From Hirudinaria manillensis (Eukaryota > Annelida > Clitellata > Hirudinida > Hirudinidae), in assembly GCA_034509925.1 (NCBI GenBank), contig CM067533.1, positions 2,372,001-2,436,000 of the forward strand: a DNA stretch of 64,000 bases, read 5' to 3'. Below the pieces are notes generated by a model that was given only the letters and a program-made list of their open reading frames with translations, had not been told where the DNA came from and did no database searches. The position numbers and the translations under genes are program-made. This document shows, piece after piece, positions 42,701 through 54,069 of this stretch. Position 1 is the first letter of the stretch, and each line of letters begins with the position of its first letter.

Positions 42701-43960
42701 CGTATCCAGAAATGCTGTTTTTCAAACTAGGTATGGTTGTCAATACATGTTGTACTTTTGGCGAATCGCACGCTATAAACGAGCATTGAATTGATGAATC
42801 ATTAGAGATAACAAAGCAGATTATGAAAGGTCGCATGTTATTTTACAAGTCAAACTTTATTGATTAATTCAATTGGGCTATTTTAAATTTGTTTGCGTGG
42901 GACAGTCGCGATAAAGACGATGGTGCAAATATGATTAATATTTATTTGGGGCAGAGAATTAAGAAATACCCAAATTCCCATAAGTGATTACTATTGATGG
43001 AAATTAATATTTTAAAATTTATCAAGTTTGTTTAACTTATGCAGGAGTCAACTCACAACATTCTTATCATATTTATCCAACAAAGTTTTTGCTGGCTGGA
43101 TCAAGATAGCGGACTGCTATATGGTTACCCCTGATCGACATGTTTACTGCTGAACAACAAAGATTTAGTGAGTTTGTATCTTAAAATGTTGCTCTTTTTA
43201 ATCCCCCATATATAAATGGGTCAGGCCGGACTGATTTTAAGATTTTTAGGCCATCATATAAAGAACTCCACCAGTAAATTGCATTGTGAAATAAAAAGAA
43301 CTTACCTTCGTCTCTAGGAATTACAGTCTTGTCTTTATCGAAAATGGACAAGAGACAAATTATTATTTTGTTTGGAAAGTATGCAGGCTTCCTTAAGAAA
43401 ATAACAAAAATATCACTTTCATTTAAGCCTCGAGTGCCCTAAATTAACTTCAGTCTCAGAGGATTTTACGATCACAAAACTTGACCATCGACTCGGAACA
43501 TTTAAAGATGAAAGAGACTTTTCAACTGGAGTTGTAAAATGTAACTTGCGAATTAACGTTCTGACAAGCTACGATATGGAATCGTAAAACGTCAATAAAA
43601 ATTTTTCTGCTTATTTATAACAAAAGTCAAGAAATGATTCATAAAAAAACCCTTAAAAATGTGGTTTCTATAGCTAAATTTCCTGGCTAATAACTCTCTT
43701 TATCGCACCTTATCTCGCATTTATTTAAAATATGAGTTTATTAAGGTATCAAAGCAAGTGAAAAAAACAAATAGCAAATTGAACGTGTACAACATTAAAT
43801 AAACAATTATGTACACAACACAAATGATACAAATGAACTTAAAAAACAAACAAAATAAACTCATAGGGTCAGTCTTAAGGAAGCGCAAGCGCTGGCAATA
43901 TTTCTTCCAATACAAGAGAAATAATGATTGAATTAGTTGGAAATTTCTGAGATAGTAAAG
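42701..43960. other. Intergenic stretch
   Basis: AT-rich. A minus-strand frame at 42531-42836 continues beyond the copy 6 remnant without similarity to the family. 43040-43300 is slightly less AT-rich but gave no recognisable protein or RNA. Confidence 0.45.
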
Positions 43961-43970
43961 CTCAAAAGAG

Positions 43971-44167
43971 AGTAAAGCCTTTTGGTCGAGAATGCTGTAA
44001 ACAGAAATTATTCAATTAATTCATTATTCAATTAATTTTAATTAATTAAATATTAAATTAAGTTTAATTGATTAATTAAGTATAAATATGTCGAATATTT
44101 CAATTACCTATTATCTTATCCAATGAAGTTTTATTAAGAATGACGTTGAAGCTACGTTAATCATTCT
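43971..44167 (-). pseudogene. Duplicated fragment of GOLGA2 exon 4 and intron 3
   Basis: 43971-44000 resembles GM130 exon 4 (about 20362-20400: AGAGTAAAGC, GGTCGAGAATG) with a gap of about 12 nt. It then follows intron 3 (20408-20565) through the AATTAATT run and GAAGCTACGTTAATCA. The continuing half of the same intron is found at 30455-30690. It is a non-functional exon fragment. Confidence 0.75.
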
Positions 44168-45880
44168 GATGACACCAGACAGAGTTTTTTTTTTATATAG
44201 TTTGTTCCAGCAAAAGCTCATTTTTAAAAGTTTGATCGCTTCAACAAAAAACTGACGTGGACTTTTTGCCAGCAGATTGAAGCTGAATGTTGTTTTGCTT
44301 TTCTTGCTTCTGTCACTAATGCGTTGTCTTTTCAAAGGTTCTGAGTCGAATCTCTGATTCCATTCGTGTCGACAGTATAGTTTTGATCAAATCGATCAAA
44401 CTGTTCCCATCACTAAGCTGTATTCCTCTTAAGTTCCAAAGTTCGGGTCTCCGAGTTAATGGCATTTCAATAATCACATATGAGCTTGGTTCGGATGCAA
44501 CTCACAAGAGTTTTATAAGCAGGGGAAACAATCTCTCTAAAATTCAACTTCAAAAATGTTGAAAAATACTGGCACTTTTCTATGAGATTGCATGAAGCCA
44601 CGCCATTTTCTTTCGTCCACTTACTACACAGTCCTGCTTTTACACTTCAATTTGTCAACTGCTGTTCATCGGATATTGCTTCACTCTCCGCGAGAACACA
44701 TGAAGGCAAGACAAAAGATTTCAAAATGTCTGCCTTTTCAGAAGTCAAAGATTTAGAGCCATTTTCAAATTCGATTGTTTGTCCAAAAGAACAAAAAAGA
44801 GATATTTTTCACAATTAGTTGAAAAGTCCCTACGAATTACTTGGGAATTGCTTTTAGGAAGTCATTCTAGTTTTTATGGTGTTACGGGGCTGTCACGATG
44901 GACCAATAGGAGTCGACAAAAGTATAATTTCTCAAAACTACGCCATAATTTTATTTGTTATGAAGTTGCCATCAGCAACCAAAAATAACAGCAACAACAA
45001 TAGTAATAACTGCATCGATGTCAATATTAACGGGGGACTGACTGAGCGATGAATGTGGGTGACGATTATGATTACCAGAAACGGCTATTGTGACCCATGA
45101 CGTCACGGGTCATAGGTCGCCTGTGGCTTTTTGCTAGACATGAATGTCTCACCCAAGAAGATCCAGAGTTTGCAACCTCGCATTTCGAAATAATTCCATT
45201 CAAAATACACTCGGTTTTCAATGAAATGATAATTTCGTTTTTTTTTTATTTTGATATCAAGAAAAGAAATAACGATATTTACGATGACGTTAATAATAAT
45301 AATATTGATAGCAATATTTAGCATTTATACATATAGAAATTACGACAACCATATTATAATTATTAGTGATAATCAGTAAAATTGATTCAGTCTGAGTTAA
45401 TCAAAAGTTCAATAATCCAGGTTGATCTACCTTGACCTCGTGTCAAAGGTGACACAAAGCGATATTAAAACGAATGAATTGGATGCAAAAATTCCCCTTT
45501 CAAGGGTTTATTGCACTAAATATAATAATAATATATTTAAATTTTATTATATTATTATATATCGTTCAGGCGAGGTGACCACTTCATTTTTATTCATGCA
45601 CAATTTTTAAAGTTCATTAAAAATCAAATATTTAAATTTTGCTGCTTAAAAATTAATTTCACATTCGGGACATCTTAGGTATTTGTAAAAGACAAATCGA
45701 AACATTTAAGCTTTTAAGTATATTTTAATTTATTATTGAAAATATAAAAAAGATTGTTAAAGACATAAGAGGTCCTTGTCTCTTTAAAATGTTGGCTCCA
45801 AAGAAGAAGAAAAAACATTTTCAAGAATCACGTGCCGATCGAAAAAAATTCCTTGAAGTTCAGACGGCAAATGTCCGTCC
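44168..45880. other. Duplicated non-coding block (pairs with 30691-32070)
   Basis: Flanking DNA of PAN-ILEI copy 8. Matches the equivalent flank of copy 2 apart from an extra segment at 44805-45130 and a missing one near 45520. No supported gene. Confidence 0.55.
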
Positions 45881-47629
45881 TTAATAATCACCAGAATATG
45901 ATGTGTCTCCGTAGATTCTCAGAAAGCTTTCTGTTGTTATGTCGCTCATGATAGCAGAGAATGCCACGAGATCATCGTCTAAAGGGAAGTAAAGAAGCAT
46001 AAAAATAGTTATTGTTGACGCTGAATGTTAATAATAACAATAATAATAATAATAATGACAGTTGTTTTAGCGTATAGGATAATTATATTAATTAATTAAT
46101 TAATTTATGCTAACCAGTTTAATGTCTGAAAAACCAAATTAATTAAAAACATATTTCTTAATATGTAGCTCACGCGTTTGGCGCTATATAATATTATTAT
46201 TATTATTATTAACTAGTGATGCCCAGCCACGCGTTGCTGTGGCCCAATCTGATTAATTTTATAAGAAAAAAATTTTCTAATATGTTTATTTTTACAATTT
46301 CACAAATTTGCGTGAGGGTTACGATAGTTTAAGCTTTTTAATGTCTCGCTAAAGTTTATTTACATAGATTAGGCAGTGACGTCGCCGTGGCAAGATGGCC
46401 GGATTTGCGAAAAAAGCGTATTTTTACACGATATAGTTGTGGCATATATATGAAACCTATATACAAACACTCCCCTGATCGAGTACTATGTTGTGTCAAA
46501 ATTTCAAAGCAATTGGTTAAGTACTTTCAGAGAACATTTGCATGTTACAAACACACATTGCATTTTTATTTATATAGGTATTTCAGATTTTCAACCACCT
46601 ACCTATCCTTCAATCACGGCCACCTACCTATCACGTTTATCAAGAGACCGTATCCCCTAGTGTTCGCTTCCGTTTGGGTATAAGTTTCCCGGGGTCTTCC
46701 TTTGACAAATATAAAGGCCAGAGAAAAAGTTACCTGGTTGTCATATGCCACTTGAAACCGTCTACTGAGATACTTGATAAGGTTGATGGTATAAATGGTT
46801 CCAACTGAAAATCCTATCACGAACGTTCCATTTGGTCCCTGCTTGTCCACGTAATTCTGGAACTTGGTTAATTCGTTAGCTGAGGCTACGATGTCGAATC
46901 GCATGTGTTTCGACGGAAGGCAGGTTGTCGTATTCAACTCGAGTGTCTGAATGCCACGCGAATTGTTGTAAATGGCCCACGAGTTGTCAATCTTTTTAAC
47001 CCTGTAACCGACCATGTTGTTCTTCGATAGGAAGTTAGCAGGATTCCACTCGATGATGCATTTCCACTTTTGATCTGAATGAAGTTAATGGTATTAAATC
47101 AAATAATATTTATTGAGATCGTCGGATATAGTAGCATAATGTTAAAAGTATTTAAATAAAATTTTGAGCAAATCGATTAATAAAATAGCAACATTTGTCA
47201 TTCCAATTTCTTCCCTCTTTAACTTTGCGTATGCGCTATGAGAGCCGTACGTATTAATACATTCAAAAAGCAACGACCTGTTTTTGCAAAATTCTGACAA
47301 GTATCATCTTCGATAAAAACCATGTTGTCCATAGTGTATAGAATATAGCAGAATCCCTTTCCATTGCTTAATCTAACTAACTGATAGGTAACGCATTTTG
47401 GATCCATTATACAGAACAGGCTGCATTCTTTCATTTCTTTCGTAATCGATGGTGTGGACAATTTTGTCATAAACTGCCATGTTTTTACCGGAAAATCCGT
47501 CAAATCGCCAACGCACATGTTTTGGCCTTCGAACTTTGACCTTTGGAAAAGGGCAGCTTCACTGGGCGTCATCTTTGATATGAAGATTAAGATTGATGCC
47601 GAAAGACAGACGATGAACATTGGATTCAT
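45881..47629 (-). CDS. Secreted PAN-ILEI protein, copy 8 (recent duplicate of copy 2)
   Basis: Exons 47629-47278, 47074-46628 and 45978-45881; every exon has the same length as in copy 2 and all phases hold (298 aa). Only scattered residue changes separate the two proteins (for example GDLTDFP for GDMADFP and YTINLIKY for YTLNFIKY). Intron 2 is enlarged by a repeat insertion of about 415 bp (46165-46578) that copy 2 lacks. The six PAN cysteines are preserved. Confidence 0.8.
46165..46578. mobile_element. Repeat insertion in intron 2 of PAN-ILEI copy 8
   Basis: Present here and absent at the matching position of copy 2 (about 32350). It begins GTAGCTCACGCG, has a short ATT run, then an ACGCGTTGCTGTGGC motif and an end resembling AATTTCAAAGCAATTGGTTAA. 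These resemble the conserved 3' parts of widespread invertebrate RTE-like retroelements and their SINEs. Target duplication is at most a few bases (TAT). A related start motif occurs at about 27411 and, inverted, at about 56797. Confidence 0.65.
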
Positions 47630-48490
47630 ATTCTTGATGTTTTTAGTAATAAAAAGGAGGTCCTAAATGTTTTAGGAATTTCTAATTTGATCTTTCGGCG
47701 CTCTTATTTATGTGTTCGACTTGATGGATACTTTGGCAGAGTCATTTGTTGAAGAAGCATTAAGATTCATTCCGACTAGTCTTCGCTAAAATCGTTTCCT
47801 TTGTTTCATTGTTCACAGCTGTCATTGGTCACGATCACTCGTAATGGGCAACTTTTCTTGAACCATGAAATTTTCCAATTTTTTAAACAAATCTGTCTGC
47901 AAAAATAAGCACCAAGTGACACTGGATTCAGAAGTTTAATGGCATTTTCTCTTTTGGACTTTGGATTTATAAGTTGGTTATAAATGATTTATAAGAAACA
48001 ATCTCTGCATACTGTATCTTCAATCACACTCGTCTTCATGTTATTTGGTGACATTTGAGACTATATTTTATTAATAAACATTGCATCGATTTCCCTACAG
48101 TTTCTAAATTATCTTGGCATTAAAACCCGACTCGCGATTGTCGAAAACAATTCTTCGTTTGTGATTTCCCTTGTAATGGCGCCTGTCACTAGAGCAAGAT
48201 ATTCCTCGCATGTTCTGCCATCGACAATATATATATATATGTCCCTATGCATCATATATATATATATGATATAGAATGGGTGTTAATCTGTCTACATTGC
48301 TTATGCTTTGTATTTGCTCGATCTAATTTCGGACACTGACAGGTTCTATTGAAGAAAAAACTGAATTAAAGCGTTTTAATGAAGATCTTTCTAATTTCTA
48401 ATTGTTCCTTTGATCCTGGAGCAGAGGTCCAAAGGCTATGTGGGATATTTAATTTGAGTCAACTTAATAACTAAATAAATTAGACTACGC
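47630..48490. other. Promoter region of PAN-ILEI copy 8 and spacer
   Basis: Nearly identical to 33415-34020 up to the TA repeat at 48225. Beyond that the duplication ends. The TA repeat is here a small imperfect palindrome around GTCCCTATGCATC, without the structured repeat. Confidence 0.55.

Positions 48491-48535
<45 letters not shown>
48491..48535. repeat. (TAA)n at the 5' edge of the R4/Dong-like element
   Basis: About 45 bp of perfect TAA directly before the retrotransposon 5' end. Confidence 0.9.
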
Positions 48536-48540
<5 letters not shown>

Positions 48541-51500
48541 GTTTCCGTGGCGACGCGGATCGTGCTGGCACGCAGGACGCTCAAGAGGGATTAATCGAAA
48601 TATTTTGCTTCAAACTGCTCTTAATCAAATTTTAATTTTAGCGATTAAGTGTAGTTTTGAAAATCCTATTAGAGGATATAAGTTTCGTTAAGTTTTGTTC
48701 TGCTGCAGAAAATCTGGTGGAACACCAACCAAGTTACTTTATTAATAGTCAAGATATTTAAAATCTAACATTATAACCTATTAACAAACTTGGTCGACTA
48801 AGGTTTAATCTAATCTGTGTTGCTCATAACTTTATTTAATAGAAATTATTTAGATAGTATCTTCAGCTTCGTTTGTAAGGTTCCAGCTAAAACTAGTCAA
48901 GGATAGCCTTAAAAGTTTCAAGCTAACACCAAAAAATATAAATTACTTAATAAACCAAGTTTTGCTTGAATTTATTGAATTTTTGTGCGGTTTGTTAATG
49001 CCGGAATCGCCATTTTATAAACAAGAACGACCGTCATTGTAACGTAAAATTTCAAATTTTAACGTATTGGCGTTTTGAAGCTGTTTTGAAATTTTCGATT
49101 TGCTAGGCCCATCATTCTCTCATTATAAATTATGCATTTTAATAAATATAATTCTAATTCTTTATATCTTCAAAAATTGAATGCTGCCATATTAGCCGAT
49201 CAAAATAAACGTCGCGCGGAAATTCGTAGTGTTGTTTCCTTAAGTTCTTCAAATAGTCACCAGACCGAGACACAGTCTCAAAATGGACTATCTGAGGATT
49301 ACAAGTCGACTGTTAAAGTCAATAATTCGAAGTTAGCGAATAAAAAGCAACAGTGGACCAAGGAACAGTATGCTGAACTGATGTGGTGTTTTTATTATGC
49401 GCAAGCTAATAAAAATGAAGGAGGAGTTGTCAAAGGAACTTATACGACGTGGAGAAGTAGAAATCCTGAGATACACCAGAATATCAATAAGGATACTCTA
49501 GCAAACACCAGAAGATGGATTATTAACACAAAGAAATTCAATGACAAGGAACTCCAAGGCATTAAAAATCGTGCATGTCAGAACGCAGAGAGGCATCTAT
49601 CAGAAACACAAACTGAAATTGTAATTGAATCGATAAGTGAGGGAAAGTTTCAGTCTCCACAGAAAGCAATTGACTCTCTGACCATTCAGTACCCCCAAGA
49701 TCCAGCAACAAATATTACTGAATTAGAACAACAAATTAAAAGTAGATTGCTTGAAAATAAACACTTGGATTTCAATAATAGGCCAAAGCTTAACAAAGTA
49801 AGAATATGCAGGGATACCTTAGAAAAGATAAAGGCAGCTAATGAGATCTTATCCAAAATGATAAGTGGTAGGCAACTTAATATAAGCGAAATTAATGATT
49901 TAATCTATTGCTCAGCCAGTGTCATAGCTGGAGTACAGAAACCACGAGATGGCCCCGTCGGAAGGAAAGAACCTGCATGGAAAGTACGGATCAGCAATAA
50001 AGTAGAACAGTACAGGAAGGATTTATCAATTATAAGTGAAATAAAAAAGGGTGTGGCAACAAAGAGGGTTCACAATAAGGCTAAACACCTCTTCAAAGAC
50101 GAAAGTAAGTCCCTAGAAGAGAAGGAGCAAGACATTAAGATGAAATTGCAGGCTACTGCCCAAAGGTTAAAGAGATACTGTAAAAGAAATGATGGGTACC
50201 ATCAAAATAAGCTTTTCCAGGAGGATGCAAAGAAGTTTTACCGTCATTTATGTAAACGAAACGAAGCAATTAGTGACCCACCCTCTGTAGAGAAAATTGA
50301 AGAATTTTGGAGAGGAATTCTTGAGAATGAAATTGTGCACAACACTGAAGCTGCTTGGGTAAGAGATGAGGAAATTGCATTTAGGAATGTGGTTACAGAA
50401 GAATGGAAAGAATTTAAAATAAGTGAAATTCAGGAAGTTATTAAAAAATCTTCAAATTGGAAATCCCCAGGCCCTGACAATATACAAAATTTCTGGATTA
50501 AACGTTTTACCTCTCTCCATAGTATACTTACAATAGCTTTTAATGATTTGATTAATAACCCAGAAAATATACCATCCTGGCTAACCTCCGGTATAACTTT
50601 TCTCCTCTCAAAAGGTGCAAACCAACACAATCCCAAAAATTACCGACCTATAACCTGTCTTCCCACCTTATATAAATTGCTGACCTCTGCAATATCAAAC
50701 CGACTATACACACACCTTGATAAGAACAACATTCTCCCTATAGAACAGAAAGGCTGTCAACGAGGGTCAAGAGGTTGTAAAGACCAGTTGCTTATAAACA
50801 AGATGATTGTAAGCACTGCCAAAAGAATGAAGAGGAATTTAGCAGTGGCATGGATTGATTATAAGAAGGCATTCGATAGTGTCCCTCATTCTTGGATTTT
50901 GGCGTCAATGAAGATGTATGGAGTCCCTGCTAGAATCACCGGTTTCATGGAATGCTCGATGAAAGAATGGAAAACCGAACTTATGCTGTGTCATCAGTTA
51001 GGTTGCATAAAAACCAATAGAATAAGCATTAAGAGAGGAATCTTCCAAGGTGACTCTCTCTCACCCCTCCTTTTCTGTTTGGCTTTAGTACCCTTATCAA
51101 ATATGCTAAATAAATTAAAATTAGGATATGAAATAGAACCAAAAGAACAAATATCTCATTTACTTTACATGGATGATCTAAAAATATTTACTAAAACAGA
51201 AACCCAACTTAACAAGGCCCTAACCACAGTCAAAACGTTTACTGATGACATTTGCATGGAGTTCGGTTTAGACAAGTGTGCCGTAGCTATAATGAAGAGA
51301 GGCAAGCAGATCAAAAGCCGAAACATGCCATTTGACGATCACAATTCAATTCAGAGTCTTAACGAAGAGGAGGCGTACAAATATCTTGGAATCGATGAGA
51401 ATGGTGACATTAAACATCCTGAAATGAAGGAGAAAATAGCCAGAGAGTATTACCGTCGGGTGCGTCTCATTCTCAAGTCAGAGTTAAATTCCAAGAACAA

Positions 51501-52759
51501 GTTATCGGCAATTAATGCTTTGGCAATTCCAGTGCTCACCTATAGCTTTGGCATAATTGATTGGAGAAAGTCTGAAATCGACAAAATGGATCGCAAGACA
51601 CGAAAGTTGCTGACGATGCATGGACTTCATCACCCAAAAGGAGATGTCAGTCGACTCTACATTAAAAGACGCAATGGAGGCCGGGGACTTATCCAACTGA
51701 TGTCTGCCTACAGCTGTTCCATGGTTAACTTGAGTGAATATATTGAACAGGGCAAAGACAGGCTTTGTAGTCTTGTCAAAAAGCATGAAGCAGGGAAGGC
51801 AAAATATTCTCTCCTTAAGGAAGCAAAGACAATTAAAAATAAATATCTGTCTTTGCCCACTGTTCAAACATCTGTGAAAGAAATGTTAAAGGACAACATG
51901 GAGAAGGAGAGAATAAATGAATTGAGGGAAAAGCCCATGCATGGACAATTCTTTTGTAACTTAGAAAAGAATTGGGTGGACAAAGAAGCAAGCTGTGCTT
52001 GGTTAAGAAGCGCTGGGCTCAAAGGCGAAACTGAAAGTTTAATCATGGCAGCTCAAGACCAGACACTAAACACACGTTACCATCAACGCATGATATTGAA
52101 GCAGAAGATAGATGGCAATTGCAGGATCTGTGGCAAGGCCCAAGAAACGATAAGCCACATAACGTCGGGGTGCACTGTGTTAGCAGCAACTGAATATTTG
52201 CACCGACATAATAAGGTGGCCAGTTACATCCACTGGGTTGTATGCCGTGAGCTAGGATGGGAAGTTCCAAAGAAATGGTACGAGCACACGCCCCAAAGTG
52301 TGACGAATATAAAAGATTACACCATTCTATGGGACTATGCAATTATCACGGACAGGAAAATATTGGCCAACAGACCTGACATTGTCATCCATGACAGGAG
52401 ATCCAAGTCTTGCCTGCTAATCGATGTTTCAGTCCCGGATGATAAGAACATCGCGCTCAAAGAAGCTGAAAAAATTAGCAAATACAAGGACCTGGAGATT
52501 GAAATCAACCGGATGTGGAAAGTGAAGTCTAAAGTCGTTCCGGTAATTGTAGGAGCGCTCGGAACGCTAAGAAAAGACTTTACAAAGTATGTAGAGTTGA
52601 TACCAGGACGACCAAAGACTTCGGAGATTCAGAAGATCTCCTTACTGGGCACTGCCCACATTCTTCGGAAAGTTCTTGGATGAATTGCTGAGAGCACTGG
52701 TAGTGCTCAGCATTCATTCATCACCGGCTGTGAGACCGAGAAGAAGCAGGAAAAATGTG
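48536..52759 (+). mobile_element. Near full-length R4/Dong-like non-LTR retrotransposon
   Basis: About 4.2 kb, with a GC-richer start (GTTTCCGTGGCGACGCGG), a 5' UTR of roughly 590 nt, one long ORF, a 3' UTR of only about 75 nt, and TAA repeats on both sides. Length, single-ORF layout, C-terminal restriction-like endonuclease and location inside TAA repeats all fit the R4/Dong clade, in which Dong is known to insert into TAA repeats. The ORF has no stops or frameshifts, so the insertion is young and possibly active. Confidence 0.85.
49132..52683 (+). CDS. Retrotransposon ORF: reverse transcriptase plus restriction-like endonuclease
   Basis: 1183 codons. N-terminus is basic with a Myb-like stretch starting at W75 (QQWTKEQYAELMW), likely for target binding. 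The reverse transcriptase spans roughly 440-760: SPGPDNIQ at about 445, YRPITCLPTLYKLL, motif A AWIDYKKAFDSVPH with Asp576, FQGDSLSPLLF, and catalytic YMDD at 679-682. The thumb region follows. A CCHC knuckle has C997, C1000, H1009 and C1014. The restriction-like endonuclease has RPD at 1081-1083 and a second Asp at 1098 (PD, 14 residues, D). All catalytic residues I can check are present. Single-ORF elements with a C-terminal endonuclease make their own target nick and prime cDNA synthesis there. Clade assignment (R4/Dong rather than HERO or R2) rests on size and target. Confidence 0.9.
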   Translation: MHFNKYNSNSLYLQKLNAAILADQNKRRAEIRSVVSLSSSNSHQTETQSQNGLSEDYKSTVKVNNSKLANKKQQWTKEQYAELMWCFYYAQANKNEGGVVKGTYTTWRSRNPEIHQNINKDTLANTRRWIINTKKFNDKELQGIKNRACQNAERHLSETQTEIVIESISEGKFQSPQKAIDSLTIQYPQDPATNITELEQQIKSRLLENKHLDFNNRPKLNKVRICRDTLEKIKAANEILSKMISGRQLNISEINDLIYCSASVIAGVQKPRDGPVGRKEPAWKVRISNKVEQYRKDLSIISEIKKGVATKRVHNKAKHLFKDESKSLEEKEQDIKMKLQATAQRLKRYCKRNDGYHQNKLFQEDAKKFYRHLCKRNEAISDPPSVEKIEEFWRGILENEIVHNTEAAWVRDEEIAFRNVVTEEWKEFKISEIQEVIKKSSNWKSPGPDNIQNFWIKRFTSLHSILTIAFNDLINNPENIPSWLTSGITFLLSKGANQHNPKNYRPITCLPTLYKLLTSAISNRLYTHLDKNNILPIEQKGCQRGSRGCKDQLLINKMIVSTAKRMKRNLAVAWIDYKKAFDSVPHSWILASMKMYGVPARITGFMECSMKEWKTELMLCHQLGCIKTNRISIKRGIFQGDSLSPLLFCLALVPLSNMLNKLKLGYEIEPKEQISHLLYMDDLKIFTKTETQLNKALTTVKTFTDDICMEFGLDKCAVAIMKRGKQIKSRNMPFDDHNSIQSLNEEEAYKYLGIDENGDIKHPEMKEKIAREYYRRVRLILKSELNSKNKLSAINALAIPVLTYSFGIIDWRKSEIDKMDRKTRKLLTMHGLHHPKGDVSRLYIKRRNGGRGLIQLMSAYSCSMVNLSEYIEQGKDRLCSLVKKHEAGKAKYSLLKEAKTIKNKYLSLPTVQTSVKEMLKDNMEKERINELREKPMHGQFFCNLEKNWVDKEASCAWLRSAGLKGETESLIMAAQDQTLNTRYHQRMILKQKIDGNCRICGKAQETISHITSGCTVLAATEYLHRHNKVASYIHWVVCRELGWEVPKKWYEHTPQSVTNIKDYTILWDYAIITDRKILANRPDIVIHDRRSKSCLLIDVSVPDDKNIALKEAEKISKYKDLEIEINRMWKVKSKVVPVIVGALGTLRKDFTKYVELIPGRPKTSEIQKISLLGTAHILRKVLG

Positions 52760-52840
<81 letters not shown>

Positions 52841-53360
52841 GATAATGATAATGATAATGATAATGATAATGATAATGATAATGATAATGACAATGACAAT
52901 GACAATGACAATGACAATGACAATGACAATGACAATGACAATGACAATGACAATGACAATGACAATGACAATGACAATGACAATGACAATGACAATGATA
53001 ATGACAATGACAATGACAATGACAATGAAAATGACAATGACAATGACAATGACAATGACAATGACAATGACAATGACAATGACAATGACAATGACAATGA
53101 CAATGACAATGACAATGACAATGACAATGACAATGACAATGACAATGACAATGACAATGACAATGACAATGACAATGACAATGACAATGACAATGACAAT
53201 GACAATGACAATGACAATGACAATGACAATGACAATGACAATGACAATGACAATGACAATGACAATGACAATGACAATGACAATGACAATGACAATGACA
53301 ATGACAATGACAATGACAATGACAATAACAATAACAATAATAATAATAATAATAATAATG
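52760..53360. repeat. (TAA)n followed by (TGATAA/TGACAA)n array
   Basis: About 50 bp of TAA, then about 70 bp of GATAAT hexamer, then about 450 bp of GACAAT hexamer with rare variants, then CAATAA and TAA again. The gradual change in unit points to stepwise expansion from a TAA seed at the 3' end of the retrotransposon. Five different long reading frames cross it; none is a gene. Confidence 0.95.
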
Positions 53361-54069
53361 AGAGAATAATAGAAAATCGACAAAATGTTCAGCTCTCACA
53401 CAGGCATAAAGCTATAGAATAAATGAAGCGAAGAAAGTTATGAAATTACCGCAAAAAATTATTTATTAAACAAACATTCAAGGGCCTCACTTAGTCAATT
53501 TAGGTTTGAAAGTGGAATCTACGAAATTATCAAAGCAAATGGAATCAAAATTGAAAACAGGTGCAAGGTCGATCAAACATTGTAAAAGTCTCCACGATAT
53601 CGAATGGAGGAATCATCGTCTGTTGTGCCACCGACTTCCGATATTGACCTTGGCAACTACCTTGATTTCGTCCTCCAAACAAAAATTAAAAAAACAAACA
53701 GGAAAAACCAGGATTGAAATGCAAACTTCATAGAACATTCGACTGAGGGTCATTCTCTGCATTATAATCAAACGCAACTAAACGACTAATTTTCATGCAT
53801 TAAAAATAAACAAATAGTGACAATTTTCGAAAAATATTGATTTTCCAATGTAACATTGAGTACCCTATAGGCAAACATTTGTATTAATTAAAAGTTAATT
53901 TAATGGCACACTACTTCTAACAACAAAGAATACGAATTGTCTTCTATGTGTATAATTAATCAATTGAATTGAAGTATAAACTTTGCGCACGAATAATAAT
54001 TAATTAAGAATAATTAACCGACTGATAACTAATTCGCCTAGCAGTAGAATAGAAAAAACGGATCTGATT
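53361..54069. other. Intergenic stretch
   Basis: AT-rich spacer between the hexamer array and the terminal exon of PAN-ILEI copy 7. No gene recognised. Confidence 0.5.

Noticed and set aside
52676-53422. Several 200-250 codon frames (Asn-Asp, Ser-Leu, Ile-Val, Met-Thr, Cys-His repeats)
   Set aside because: All arise from the hexamer array; every frame is open because the unit lacks stops.
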